Below are positions 1-12,057 of a DNA stretch of 64,000 nt, piece by piece. The stretch spans positions 20,782,997 to 20,846,996 of the forward strand of contig CM075857.1 in assembly GCA_037975125.1 (NCBI GenBank). Reading direction: 5' to 3'. A program made the translations under genes and the position numbers. The first letter of the stretch is position 1, and the number at the start of each line of letters is the position of its first letter. The notes beneath the pieces were generated by a model that had not been told where the DNA came from, made no database searches, and worked only from the letters and a program-made list of their open reading frames with translations. The stretch is from Latrodectus hesperus (Eukaryota; Arthropoda; Arachnida; Araneae; Theridiidae).

Positions 1-2267
1 TACTTTGCGAGCATTTTGTTATTTATTTATTTATTTTTCAATATATTATTCCGTTATTTATCAGAGATTCAAAATATAAACAAATTTTTGAAATATTAAC
101 ATTATAAAAAGTAATTAACATTTTTTTGTTAATAAATTGGTAAATATCTATATATAAGCCAATACTTCGACACAGTTTTACTCGTTGTACATTGCATTGT
201 TTACATGTTTCTTTTAATTGATTGAACACTTTTCTATATCCTATTTTGACAAGCTCGAAGGAAATTTTATATAGGTTTCTCGTTATCTTGAATCTGTAAC
301 TATACTTGTAAAAGCTGTTAGTCTCCTTAAAAAGAGCAAAAAGGAAAGTGTTACATAATTCCATAAGCCTTGAGGATGTTGGAAAAAATGATCTCACACT
401 TGTTTCTTATCTTTTTGAAGGGTTGATTATTATGAAAATAAAGCTAGCTGCCTCAAAGTTCCACTGCCAAACTTTTCGCATTTCGTGAAAGAAGTACACG
501 CCCCTTTCTTGAGAAAAGTTCTTTAAAATCTTTCCTATCTTTTAAAGTTGTGCTGTTGAATAATCCTGGGGAGTAAATAAAAAATGTTTAAGGCATCAGA
601 TTCTTTTCCTTTTTTTTTCATTCCCAGAGAGTAAGTATTAAAAAATGTTATTTACTTTATTTTTTAGACTTTTGTAAAATCATTATTATTGTTCACTACA
701 GTGTGTTTATTTACGCTTTTGCCAATATACTGCCGATTGGTAATGCATTGGAACGTAGATGGAAGGAATCCGTGTTGAATATTTAATAACTTTGTAACTA
801 TATGAATAGAATTTTCAAGCTTTCGACATGTCATTCGATTTATTTATAGCTGATCAGTACTTGAAACTTCATTTTGTGATTCGAAATCATAAAATTTTCC
901 AACTGAAGCTATATATCTTCGTAATTATCCCATGTATATTAAAATCTATAGGTCCATTTAGTATGAAACGCACCCCTAAAGCTGTCCACGGTAAATCTCC
1001 GTTTTTGATTTGTGTAGCATATCAAGATACAAGTTAGTAAATGTTTTACAAATTCACTTTAATAAGCTTTCCTTACGGATGATTTTTCAGGATGACACTT
1101 TGCATTGGAACCAAAGAACCTTTAATTTTGAATAAATTAGAAATTAAATTGATTCAGTTTTCACTATTGATTAGGTTAATTCCTTTTTCGCACTAAGAGA
1201 ATTGTCCTAATAATAAATAATAATATAAATAAAAATAGCATAATATACTACTATTAATTAAATAATTAATTTATTCTCCGAAGCATCTTCTCTGGTGGCT
1301 AAAAAGAAAACTTATTAAAAAATAAATATTTGATAGAGCTATTTATTCTACTTAACATTGAGCATTTAGCAGATTTTCGAATAGTATGTTCAATCTTTCA
1401 CAGAAATATTAATCTTGAATGCATGAAAAATTATTTCAAAGAAAAAACTATGACGTTAAATGATTTTATTGTATATATTGCAAATATTGATAAACAATCA
1501 AAAAATTCAGTATCTGAGGTTTGTTGTTCTTATATCATAAACAACAGATTTTAAAGAGTTGTAAAGTAGTTTAAGTTCAATTTAGAATATGTTTCATTGT
1601 AAAATAATATTTTCATGTGATTGAAAGTCCTTGAAAAATTAATTATGCATAAAATAGAAAAGAGAAGAAAGCTTATTTGTATCTCATTAAAATTCTTTAA
1701 TTTAAAATTATGTCGGAATAAATCTGTATTTTTCTAATATCTAAGATACAAATTGTTTAGTATGTTCCTAAAATACAACAATTAAACGTCATAGTTTATT
1801 CTTATCATGAAAATATTTGACAGTTGATTTGATTTTTATGAATTGTTTCAAAACCTGACATTGGCAATCACAATAAATAGATAATGCGTTCAAACTTCAT
1901 TGCTATAGTTTCCCGAACAGCGGTTAAAACAATCCTAAAATACACATTTGCTTATCTCACGAGTAAAAAAAACAATAAAAAGTTAATAGGTTTTATTCTT
2001 GCGTTTCATGGAAGAACAGTTGCCTCACGAGAAAAGTGGAAAAGCTGAAATAAATGTCGCTGATGCATTGATTTAGAAATAGTTTTGTTAAATAGCGTGA
2101 CGCGTTGTTTTGCAAAGCGAAACGTCTACATTTTCTGAAATATTTGAGACTTCTTTTGTGTTCGGATTTTCTGGAAATAAAAATGCTGCCGTCCTTTCTA
2201 ATTATAATTAAAAAATTTTGAGAGCAGCGTTTACTCATTATTTCTTGTGCCACTTGTTATACTTCAG
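1..2267. other. 5' flank of the UNC93-like gene, no gene recognised
   Basis: AT-rich sequence with only short, low-complexity open frames, none resembling a known protein. A 5' untranslated exon and the promoter of the downstream gene probably lie here or beyond the window edge. The pyrimidine-rich stretch ending in CAG at 2265-2267 looks like the splice acceptor of the first coding exon. I cannot place a promoter. Confidence 0.4.
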
Positions 2268-2273
2268 AGTAAC

Positions 2274-3269
2274 ATGTCCAACCAAGGAACATTTATATCT
2301 TACGTGTACCAAGGCAACTTGGAAGATGAATATGACCGTCTGCTTCACAATCCATGCACCAACGAGGAATCAATTGATTCGGATAATGCAAAATGCAAAG
2401 TGATTGAAAGGAGACCTTATATGAGTAGTGGTAGAATATTATGGAATATGTTTGTTGTAAATTCTAGTTACTTCATGTACTTTACAGGATTTTGGGGTTT
2501 GACGAATCTTCAAAGCACCATGAATGCTGCTGGAGGAATGGGACCGGATTCTCAGGCAGTCATTTATGGCATGTCTATGATTTCTTCCTTGTTCTTACCA
2601 GAAATCTCGATTGAGAATTTTGGCTGCAAAAAAGTTCTTGTTGTTTGCACGATTCTGTCGTTGCCTTACTTGGCGTCGAACATGTACCTCCGCTGGGACT
2701 TCTTGCTGTCTACTTCTGCCTTATTTGGATTATTGAGTGGACCATACAGTAGCGCTCTTACGGTGTATTTGGACGAGATTGCCATTCGATATCAAAGACA
2801 GTCTAACGAAGATTTGGAATATGTGGTGGCTTGGTTTTTTGGAATCTATTCCTTCTTCATGGAAAGCACTCAGATATTTGGAAATGCAATAGCCTACTTT
2901 GTTCTCAGACATGGAAAACACCATCCTCACTTCTGGAATATCACCAACCACACCGCTCATCTTAACTGTGGTATAGATTTCGTGGATTCTGGGAATGGGT
3001 CGAATTCGAATCTTACACCACCTCCAGAGGAAGAAAGAATATTGCTGGTCGGAGTTTATCTGGCCATGGGAGTCGTGAGCATTTTCTTACTTGCCGTGCT
3101 CTTAGATCCCTTAGAGAACGATATCAAAGAAGGAAGTGGGTGGCGTTCAGCCTGCAGTCGTTTCTTGGGTGCTATAAAGCATATTGGAAACCAACACCAA
3201 ATCTTATTGATTCCTATCAGTGTTTATATAGGAATTGAAAGTGCTCTCTATTCCAATGAATTCACAGAA
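2274..3269 (+). CDS. UNC-93-like transmembrane protein, first coding exon (residues 1-332)
   Basis: UNC-93 family members are multi-pass proteins related to the major facilitator superfamily. C. elegans UNC-93 regulates a two-pore K+ channel and vertebrate UNC93B1 escorts Toll-like receptors; UNC93A-type proteins are poorly characterised. Seen here: a hydrophilic N-terminus of about 55 residues, then hydrophobic segments from about residue 57. The family signature follows the first segment (GFWGLTNLQSTMNAAGGMG, residues 72-90). A loop at about 221-248 has four N-glycosylation sequons (NIT, NHT, NGS, NLT). More membrane segments lie at about 257-277 and 308-325. I chose the ATG at 2274 because it has A at -3 and lies six bases after a splice-acceptor-like TTCAG; nine in-frame codons upstream start with GTG and cross that site. 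The exon ends at GAA before GTAAGT, phase 0. The family call is firm; the paralogue (UNC93A-like) is inferred. Confidence 0.9.
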
Positions 3270-3557
3270 GTAAGTTTCGATTTTGCTTATTTGTTTCTCT
3301 TTACTTTTAAAACTTGCTTAGTTTAAAATAAAATTTTGCTAATATAAATCATATTATCTTATAATCCTAATATTTTTAACACTTTAATTTTAAACCATAT
3401 GCATTTACATATACATAAAATACAGTAAAAATTAAATAATAACTAATTTAATAAAACAATGTAAAATATCATAGAAATTTTCCTAATGAAAAAAGGTGAA
3501 CAATTAAAGAAATGTGAAATATTCGAACCGGAATTTTTCTTAAGAAATTAGAAAAGT

Positions 3558-3561
<4 letters not shown>

Positions 3562-3652
<91 letters not shown>
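3562..3652. repeat. (TA)n microsatellite, about 90 bp
   Basis: Nearly uninterrupted TA dinucleotides. The apparent alternating Ile-Tyr open frame across it is an artefact. Confidence 0.97.
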
Positions 3653-3654
<2 letters not shown>

Positions 3655-4659
3655 TATCTTTACATTGATTATTTATTATTATGCAAAAATGTTTATATAT
3701 ATAAAGCCCTCATACATAAAATAACCCCAAACCAAAAATTCTGTGTTCTGCTGAGTTCATTTGATTAAGTCCGTTTCGACATATTTCATGCCTTATTTTT
3801 GTTCGAAGACAACAAAATGTTTATAATAAAAAAAAGGAAAAAAAATATCAGAAATCTGGGTGCAACAACATAAATAGAAATAAGCACTCGACTCTCAATT
3901 TTTGCTACTTTTTGTTTCCCATCTTGATTTTGTATATTATCAAGAATTATACTCTTAATCTCTGTGCTTTTAGTAACCTGTGTAGTGATTTAGAGGTGAG
4001 GAAAGGATTGAGGTTTATCATAAAGAACATTTTTGAATCTTCATCGGGGTAACTGGAGAGTTATGAAATCATGAAAATTTTGTTGATAAAATCAGCTTAC
4101 TATTGTGATAAATGTAAATAGTAAATTTCGTATTTTTAAATCGAAGAAATGGAAATTAACACATCAAGAAAAACATTTTATTGAGACGACTTTTTTTATA
4201 GCAAGAAAAGTAATTCGCATAGTTTTTATGTCTAGGGAACAGAAAAGCGCTTGGTAAAAGGAATGTTTTTATATCTAATACAAGTTCTACACAAATTAAT
4301 TGCAAGTTTTCATGTTGTTTAAATCAAAGGATATCTAGTAAACTTAATATTTTACGAATGCCTTTTTGCTGAAATCAATATTTTGCGCTGTAAAAATATT
4401 TATTTCTTGTTTTAGTCAAGGCATTTAGAAAATCCTGATAGTCTGAGCCTCTTTAAAAAAGGTAAAACAGCATAAACCTGTATTGTAATTTTTCGCTTGT
4501 TAATGAATTTTAATTAAAACTTGATACGTATATCTTTAAAATAAAAAAGATGACATGCGTATTCTTTTGTAACCCGTAATAAAAGTAACGAGTAACACGT
4601 TTTAATAAGCAACAAGTATTCAGATTTTGCTGACGTTCATAAAAAATTGTAGGAGGAAA
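3653..4659. other. Intronic AT-rich sequence, nothing recognised
   Basis: No coding similarity, tRNA-like promoter or clear repeat noticed between the TA array and the LINE remnant. Confidence 0.4.
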
Positions 4660-5097
4660 AGTTAACGAAAATATATTGTGCTTATCTGAAAACCCAGCGA
4701 CGAAAACTAAATTGGACCAACTATTAGAAATTGCAATTGACAGAGACATCCAAATAATTGCTGTTCAGGAAACAAAACTAAAGAAAACTTCAGTTCTTAA
4801 GATCAAAACCGGGTTTGTCCTTAGACCTCCCTTGTGACAGACGTACCCGAACTACTCTCTCAAGACTTGCTAGTGGTCACATCAAGTGCCTCACTTACAA
4901 CGAGGGAAAACCTTCATCACCTGCACCAAGTGCCAAAGTCATCAGGCCTCTCCTGAGCACCTTTTGGATTGCATGGGTCTCTCTAAGGAGGATCTCTTTA
5001 GCAATCCTCTCCTAGTCTTCGACTTCCTTATAGGCAACGGGCTCGTGGATCTTGTCTGACTCTGTCAGACAGTGAGGATAAGAAACAACAACAACAA
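4660..5097 (+). mobile_element. LINE remnant: endonuclease N-terminus joined to the 3' end, (CAA)n tail
   Basis: The frame from about 4676 to 4843 reads like the start of an APE-type endonuclease domain (KLDQLLEIAIDRDIQIIAVQETKL, ending in the Q-E-T-K motif). It then breaks. From about 4829 the sequence matches the ORF2 C-terminus of this LINE family: a zinc-knuckle-like Cys/His stretch, then EHLLDCMGL and LLVFDFL in a shifted frame. It ends in a 7-bp stem-loop (5054-5070) and GATAAG(A)AACAACAACAAC. The middle of the element, including all reverse transcriptase, is missing. A second copy of the 3' part is at 15450-15626 and a divergent one at 40707-40985. The 5' limit is approximate and I found no target duplication. 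Confidence 0.7.
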
Positions 5098-5472
5098 ACA
5101 GTAGAACATCGAACAGTAGTGAATTAACATAAAGTTTGCATCAAAGAAACTGGGTTCTTAAGAGGTTTTGTTGTTTAAATCCATTTTTTTTGTATAATAT
5201 TAAATGAAAATAATTTCGCAATATATTTTAATCAAAGGACGTGAGAGTTACCATAAAAAATTTGTTGCTGAAGTTAAAGTTTTAAATAATATCAGAAACC
5301 ACCCTGGTTAAATCAAAAAAATGAAAGAAACATGATTGCATTGACGAATGTCTTTTACTAAGATAGCTTCTTGTATGATAATGTTTATAAGGAATTTTGC
5401 ATTTGTGGTTTTAAAATGTGGGAGTTAAGATAAAATTTAACAAAAATTGCTGTAACTTATTTTATAAATCTT

Positions 5473-5775
5473 TGTGGTGAACGAATGTGCAGTATTCGAT
5501 TCGCACTACAGAGCCGCATGTGCGTGACTCTCCTTCTAGAACGAACTTTTCTTTCCGCACATGATTCCTGTGCTTATTATAATTTTATGTAAATATTTAT
5601 TGTCACCAACCAATCAGAAGATATTTTTACCTGTATATATAGTCTGTTGGTTTTCACTCGCCAGACAGGCAGAGTGAGATGGCAAGTGTGTTGCTTGTCT
5701 GATTTTAGTTCGCAATAAAAGCCTATTGATTTTAATTATCCTGTATTTACTTGAGCACGCTAATTATTCACTTCA
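5473..5775 (+). repeat. 5' LTR of the Gypsy element
   Basis: Starts TGTGGTGAAC and ends CACTTCA. It carries a CCAATCAG box (about 5610), a TATATATA box (about 5634) and an AATAAA signal (5714-5719) in the order expected of a promoter plus poly(A) region. It is 99% identical to the copy at 7647-7949. Confidence 0.95.
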
Positions 5776-5776
5776 A

Positions 5777-5793
5777 TGGTGACCCGGACGTGG
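5777..5793 (+). other. Primer-binding site
   Basis: TGGTGACCCGGACGTGG begins one base after the 5' LTR. The leading TGG complements a tRNA 3' CCA end. The primer tRNA was not identified. Confidence 0.75.
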
Positions 5794-5968
5794 AAAAAGG
5801 ATGCACAGGTGAAAATCTTATTTCAATATACCTTTTTGTACGAATTGTTTCGTTAAAATTTCTTTTCGGTTGACTACCACTATTTTCTTATTCGTAACTT
5901 GTATAAGTATTTTTCATATTACTTAGTTTTTCTACTTCTTACATTGCTATTACTTGTTTTGTTACATT

Positions 5969-6226
5969 ATGACTGCTCAGGAAAAGTCAGCAATTTCTGT
6001 TACGGATGGAAATTTTCCGCAGCCGGAACTTTCCCGCATCGCTTTTCGTCCACCGCCATTTTGGAAACAAAATCCCGAGTTGTGGTTTTGTCAACTGGAA
6101 TCTTCGTTTACCATATCTGGTATTACAGCTAATGTCACTAAATTTCTAAGTGTTGTTTCTGCTTTAAACTCAGACGTTCTCCAATGTGTGGCGGACATAA
6201 TTAAAACCCCACCTTCAGAGCAATGA
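5969..6226 (+). pseudogene. Gypsy gag, N-terminal fragment
   Basis: An 85-codon frame from the ATG at 5969 to TGA at 6224-6226. The FRPPPFWKQNPELWFCQLES stretch and the following ITANVTKF and LQCVADII are typical of the capsid start in arthropod Gypsy gag. The family protein is several times longer. Here the frame runs straight into pol sequence after the internal deletion, in the same phase, with only this TGA between. It is a fragment, not a working gag. Confidence 0.8.
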
Positions 6227-7636
6227 CAGCTGAGGCACTTGGAATTCATTAGTCAGTTTTCGACTGATATCCGTCATGTCTCCGGTAGCGAAAATTGCGT
6301 AGCTGACGCACTTTCTAGAATTCATGCTTTTTCATTTCCTACCACAATCGATTATGAAGAAATGGCTAAAGAACAGTCTCATGATATCTCCTTACAAGAT
6401 TTTCTTAAAAATAATTCTTTGAAAATTAAATCTTTTCCTTTATCTTCAAACTCTACTTCTCTTTTTTGTGATGTGTCGACCAGTGTTGTTCGACCTATCG
6501 TTCCATTTAGTTTCACTCGAAAAGTTTTCGATATGATGCATGGTCTGTCCCATCCGGGAGTGCATGCCACGACCAAGCTTATTACTTCTAAGTTTCTCTG
6601 GCCAACTGTCAAGACAGACTGCAAAGAATGGGTGAGAGCATGCTTACCATGCCAAAAATCTAAAATTCATCGCCATACTCATTCTCCCATTGGTGATTAT
6701 CCGTTACCAAGTGACCGCTTTCGTGTTGTGCATATCAACATTGTGGGGCCACTTCCGCCATCTCAGGGCTATCGTTACTGTTTAACTTGCATCGACAGAT
6801 TCTCTCGATGGCCAGAGGCTTACCCTATCGACAACATTTCTGCTGAATCAGTCGCAGAAGCTTTCTATTCAGGTTGGGTATCTCGATTTGGAGCCCCTCA
6901 AATCTTGATAACAGATCAAGGCAGGCAGTTCGAAAGCGAACTTTTTCATTCTTTTTCTAAGTTATTAGGAGCTGAAAAGCTGAGGACTACTGCCTTCAAC
7001 CCTGCTTCGAATGGCATGGTTGAACGACTGCACCGCCAATTGAAGACTGCAATTAAGTGTACAGATCCTGCAAATTGGGTAAAAGTGCTCCCATCGATAC
7101 TTCTCGGAATCCGCTGTGCAGTGAAGGAAGATCTTGGCACATCGGCAGCAGAACTGGTCTACGGCTCGACACTCCGTTTGCCAGGAGAATTCGTCCGGGA
7201 TACAACCAGCCGTTCCGCACTGCCTGTTCCCGACTTTCTTGCTAAGCTTCGGAACCACGTCCGATTGCTACGTCCAGTACCTGCTTCGAGGCATTCATCA
7301 GCAACTACTTTTATCCACAAAGACCTCAACACTACATCACATGTCTTTGTCCGACAGGATGCTGTACGCCAACCTTTGGAGCAGCCGTATGATGGTCCCT
7401 TTCTTGTCGTTCACAGAACTCCTAAGTTTTTTACATTAATGATCAAAGGAAAGAAATCTTCAATTTCTATCGATCGTCTGAAGCCAGCACATACCTTGAT
7501 CGATCACTCTGCACCAACACCATCTTCAAACATTCGTCCAGTTCCGTGCAAGGCCGACAACCTCACCACCACGACTCGCTCTGGACGTAGAGTCCGGTTC
7601 CGGTTCCCGTTGCCATCCCTGCAGCAACTGGACTGA
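6227..7636 (+). pseudogene. Gypsy pol remnant: end of RNase H plus integrase
   Basis: It opens with the tail of the RNase H domain (TDIRHVSGSENCVADALSRI). The integrase zinc-binding motif follows (H..H in SHPGVH, C..C in CLPC). The catalytic core has D in ITDQGRQF and E in GMVERLH, 35 residues apart. The first catalytic aspartate is replaced: the motif reads HINIVG, codon AAC at 6737-6739, where this family has Asp. The C-terminal region (GPFLVVHRTPKFFTLMIKGK, then SIDRLKPA) is complete and ends at TGA 7634-7636, ten bases before the 3' LTR. Protease and reverse transcriptase are absent. The frame is otherwise open for about 470 codons, consistent with a young copy. Confidence 0.9.
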
Positions 7637-7646
7637 CGGGGAGTAC
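7637..7646 (+). other. Polypurine tract
   Basis: CGGGGAGTAC lies directly before the 3' LTR. This is the expected place of the plus-strand primer, though the tract is short. Confidence 0.6.
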
Positions 7647-7949
7647 TGTGGTGAACGAATGTGCAGTATTCGGTTCGCACTACAGAGCCGCATGTGCGTG
7701 ACTCTCCTTCTAGAACGAACTTTTCTTTCCGCACATGATTCCTGTGCTTATTATAATTTTATGTAAATATTTATTGTCACCAACCAATCAGAAGATATTT
7801 TTACCTGTATATATAGTCTGCTGGTTTTCACTCGCCAGACAGGCAGAGTGAGATGGCAAGTGTGTTGCTTGTCTGATTTTAGTTCGCAATAAAAGCCTAT
7901 TGATTTTAATTATCCTGTATTTACTTGAGCACGCTAATTATTCACTTCA
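7647..7949 (+). repeat. 3' LTR of the Gypsy element
   Basis: Same length and ends as the 5' LTR, with two substitutions. Followed by TCTT, the right copy of the target duplication. Confidence 0.95.
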
Positions 7950-7953
7950 TCTT

Positions 7954-10780
7954 AATTATTGCTGCAATTGTTTTTCACTCCTTATTAAAAACTTTTTCAG
8001 TCATATTTGTTGTATCCTTGAAAGTATGACAGTTTTGAAAAATAGCGAACATTCGATTGCTGAAACGAATTTCTTGTGTAATTGATAAATTGCCCATGTT
8101 TAGATTAGTTTAAGAGGACAACCATGATAAGATGTACATGTTTTATAGTTGGAACCAAATTTTTCTCTGATTAAAACTTTGAATGGAGGCATTAAATTTG
8201 GAAAAATAATTTTTGCCTTCGATTGTGTCATCACTTGTATTAAATTGTTTATAAAGTTACGCTGTTCATTTCTTAAACTGCATTCTTGTGTTGATGAAAC
8301 AGATTAGTTTAATTTTGGTCGAAAAATCATCCAAATCCATTGTTTTGACTATTTATTAGAATTTTACACGGCAATTTTAAATTCTATAAAGACTAGTATT
8401 TAATATTTTAGAATTTGGCAACAAAAAAACCTCTGCTTTTTCAGCACAGATGTATTTTAATACAAACTTGAACGGTTACTCATCACCTGCGTTTTATGCT
8501 CTGTCAAAAGCTGTAAAATTCTAGTATTTATGATTTTTCGGAAATCATAAGTGCTAAGTAATCTCGTGAAGAACTTGAGAGTCATAATTTTTATAATTGT
8601 TGAGAAGGTTTGCTTTAAGAAAATATGGCGATAAAATATAATCGTTGTTTTGACACAGAGAATCTCAGCAATTATAAACAGTTTAACGCAATCTTCTGCG
8701 ATCTTAAGAACCTGTACTATCTGCGATCTTAAGAACTATAAGAAAACTAATCACTTCTAAGTGTCATATGCCTTAAAAGGCATATGACACCGTAATGTCC
8801 AATAAAACTTAGATTTATTCTTAAGGGTATGAAACAAACCAACAATCACCAGTTTCAATGTTCTGAGATGGCCCTAGACCGACAAAAGTTGTTCGTGCCA
8901 GAAGTTCTTCCTAAAAATGATTTCTGCTTTTTCGATAATTCTAACTGTATTGAAATTGGTCATTTGATGGATCGTAGAAATGTCAATGCATTTTGCGTAT
9001 ATTTCAGAGTGTTCTCCGGAAGTAGTTGCAAATTAAGGAAAAAAAAATTCAACCATTCTCCACCCGGACAATACCGATTCAGACACTTATTTTTTCAACT
9101 GTGGATTACTCGAAGTGTGAAGAAACTAAATTGGTAAATCATTGCCGTTATTCATTCTGCAGCCATTGAAGCTGTGAGTCGTTATTATCATGACTCACTA
9201 ATACCATACCTTTTTATTTTCCATTTTCGAAGTAGTATTTTTTTGTATATTATCGGATAAATCGATTGCAGAAAAGTATCGAGACTTCAGGAAACTATTC
9301 TCAGAGAAACATAATTTTTTGATAAGTTATTATATTACTTTTTAAAAGCTTAAGTACTATATCCCTCACAAACTAAAACAAACTTTCAGATTCAGAAGAT
9401 TAATTTTTTTTTTCGCAGACAAAATACCAGAATAGCATTTTATGGGCTGGAGCCAATTAAACGATTTATGTTATGAATTAAATTAAGTTTTTATGCCCTT
9501 CATAAATTTAACTTTTTTATTTTTTTCATTCTTTCTTTATCTTTTTTTTCCCTACGGAATAGTAATTTGGGGTATCATTTTTTTCGAGATTAAAGTAATT
9601 CATAAAAAACAAGTTTTTCTCATCTATAGGGAATGCAGTATTCATGTACAGATTTGCATTGATATAATGTAGATTTGATGTTGAATTGTTAAGAAATATG
9701 CTCTTTCTTTTTTTTATAATTTATATCTTTTCCAAAACTTTTCAAACTATAAATAGTGTGTTTTGTTTCACCTACTGGGTTTATAGAACAATTATTTGCA
9801 CGTGCAGTAACGAAGATTGGCGAATTTCATTAGCTGTAAATTCTTTTACTGGAGACATGCTTCCCTTTTACTAAAAAAATATATATACAAGCTAGTTAGA
9901 TATATTTTTTATAATTATGATTTTAGTGAATAAAGATATCTTTGAAATTGATAAACAAAAAAAATTATAGGTCAATTCAAATAGAATGTTGTATGTATCT
10001 GTGTGTGTTTTATCTAAATAGTTATATTAAATGTTTGCATAATTCTGATTTTTATATTTATATTGTGACTTCTCCAAAGGGAAAAATATATTTAATTTCT
10101 AGGGAAAAGTTGCGGTTTGGAGAAATAATTATATCAAATATTTATTTAACTTACATTCAAAACACTGTTTTGCATTGCGGAATGAGTTCTTACGTAAGAA
10201 TTCTCTAAAAACAAACTGCATAAGGCGTGGAATACTTATAAATTCTCTTTAGTTATGAAATTTTTAAGTGTAAGAGTCAGGAATCCTCTTGTTTTGATTG
10301 GCGGCTTATTGGGAAAACCGTTGATACCTTCGCTTCAGTGAGTAGAAATTATATTTTCAAGTATAGAAAAATTACTATCATTTTTTAATTGCACTGTGGT
10401 AATGTAAAAAAAAATAGGATTCAGATATATATATTTATTCACTATCCCTGATTATTAGGTATAGGTGACAACTTTAAAAAAGGAGGGAAAAAAACACTCA
10501 ACTCGATTGGAGCTGAGTCCCTGATTGGTATGTCTTACGGTATAACAACTCTACAGAAAGTTCGAATCAGCGTTAATTACGGTTAATATTAATTACAAAT
10601 GTTTTAATTAAAATTTCAAAGTAAAACATCGCCCAAGTTTTCTGGAGATCAACATTCTGATATAAATTTCATTCCATTCTGTTCTGTAGTTTTCATTTCT
10701 GCCGTGGACAAAATTTCGATGGATACATAGAATAAGAATTTTATTTACATAGATTACGCTAAAAGGAAATATTTTCTTTT
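7954..10780. other. Intronic sequence, mostly featureless
   Basis: Apart from the hairpin at 8761-8790 I see no gene or classifiable repeat. The 102-codon frame at 8829-9137 has no recognisable motif. A possible old tRNA-like stretch around 10490-10580 is too degenerate to call. Confidence 0.4.
8761..8790. repeat. Perfect hairpin, 14-bp arms, 2-nt loop
   Basis: GTGTCATATGCCTT, AA, then the exact reverse complement. It is not part of any element I recognise. Confidence 0.9.
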
Positions 10781-10789
10781 TAAATTAAT

Positions 10790-10935
10790 GGTTGGCAATG
10801 GATTAAAAATGTATCAATAAAATATACTGCTTTTGTGTGATAAAATGAACCGGTTTCTTATCTCGGTTATTTGTTGATAAAGCCTTTAACAAAAAAGGTT
10901 AAGCATTTGTTATGCTTTTTAATGTGGATTGAATC
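10790..10935 (+). repeat. Dispersed direct repeat, copy 1
   Basis: It shares a diverged but clear match with 12838-12985. The shared blocks include TTGGCAATG, a GATAAAAT(G/A)AACCGGTTTCTTATC core, GGTTATTTGTTGATAAA and AAAGGTTA. The element type is unknown. Confidence 0.75.
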
Positions 10936-11099
10936 ACCAAGCAATGATGGGAAAAAAAAAACCGGAGTACAGAAGAATTTTAAATTTTTCAAAAGATATT
11001 TATAATTCCTAAAGTTCTCTTCCCTTTTCTTTGATCAAACTTTACACAAACAATGGTCAATTTTTAATGGGAGATTCTTATTGCAAAGAATGTAATATT

Positions 11100-11350
11100 G
11101 ATGCATTTTCCCCTGTTCTCAGCCCAGTTGGACTCTACTCAGCCAGATGGGAATCTTCGTAATTTAGACAAGCAGAAGACTCTCAAACTTGACCTGCCCC
11201 CCCCCAGAGATATTGCTTCAATTTGAGGGTACTGCATCCCCGACCTATTTAATGTTCCCCAAACCTTTTCAGCAAACAAGACAGATCTTCGGTTGATTCG
11301 AGATTCGAACTCATTATCTTCCGATCATAAGTTAATTATATTGAGCAACT
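11100..11350 (-). repeat. Old tRNA-derived SINE, minus strand
   Basis: The reverse complement starts near 11350 with a tRNA-like head: an A-box-like AAGTTGCTCAATATAAT, then a B-box GAGTTCGAATCTCG (about 11300). The body resembles the copy at 19470-19720: ATCGGAA, the GTTCGAATC core and GATCTGTCTTG align. A C8-9 run interrupts it. Borders are approximate. Confidence 0.55.
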
Positions 11351-11838
11351 TACTAGGACCAAAATGAGAATATCATTATCACACAGCACGTTGATGGCGC
11401 AAATGTATATGGGATTTGTAGAGTTACAGGATCTTTAAAATAATTAAAATTTTAAGTAACAAAAGAATTATCTTGTGACGATTATTCTTTTGAAAAATAA
11501 TTAATATCTTATTTGTGAAATGAATTAACATTGAATAATATGCTTGATTATACATCACAACTTTTATTTCGATACTTTATTGGATACAGAAATAAAAGTT
11601 GCTAAATATTATCAAATATGAATTTCCTTTTTTAATACTCGATTTAAAGTAATGTTTTTACGTATGCTGTGGGTGTGTTTCGTTATATTATAATAAAATT
11701 TTTAATAATAATGCATAGTGTGTGGATAATCCGAATATAAAAATACACTAATAGAGAAATCAAGTCAACCCAACAAATTTTAAAATATGATTATAGGAAT
11801 TTTTTTAGGTATAAAATGAAGTAGAGAGAAGGCAGTGG

Positions 11839-12057
11839 TGTACAAACAGACATGTTTAATGACAACAGACATTTACAATACAAATAATTACAATATAACA
11901 ATGAATATTTCCAATGATATTCAAAAGAGTCAACACATCTACTCTCAATCAAGGCAGAAAGACGTCTGATTAGAGTATGCACCGTTTGCTCGCTAGAGGG
12001 CGCGCATCTACTCTAGCCAGGAGGATCTATTATGTAGAGAGGGTAAAAGCAGAGACA
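11839..12057 (-). repeat. Candidate solo LTR, minus strand
   Basis: 219 bp with TG...CA ends. Read on the minus strand it begins TGTCTCTGC and ends GTTTGTACA, with an ATTAAA poly(A)-like signal near its end. The flanks GTGG (left) and GTGA (right) match at 3 of 4 bases. There is no coding sequence to confirm the family. Confidence 0.35.

Larger units (their letters stand above)
5473..7949 (+). mobile_element. Gypsy-type LTR retrotransposon, internally deleted
   Basis: Two 303-bp LTRs (TG...CA) flank a short 1.87-kb interior. The whole is bracketed by the 4-bp duplication TCTT (5469-5472 and 7950-7953). A primer-binding site, the gag N-terminus, the end of RNase H, the full integrase and a polypurine tract are present. 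The rest of gag, protease, reverse transcriptase and most of RNase H are gone. The LTRs differ at only two positions (5499/7673 and 5647/7821), so the insertion is recent. The element cannot be autonomous. Confidence 0.93.

Noticed and set aside
2247..2273. Upstream in-frame extension of the UNC93-like exon starting at GTG
   Set aside because: It crosses a splice-acceptor-like TTCAG at 2263-2267 and lacks an ATG; the ATG at 2274 fits better.
7134..7439. 101-codon frame within Gypsy pol
   Set aside because: A shadow of the integrase frame.
8829..9137. 102-codon frame (+) in intron 1
   Set aside because: No motif or repeat similarity seen; insufficient to call a gene.
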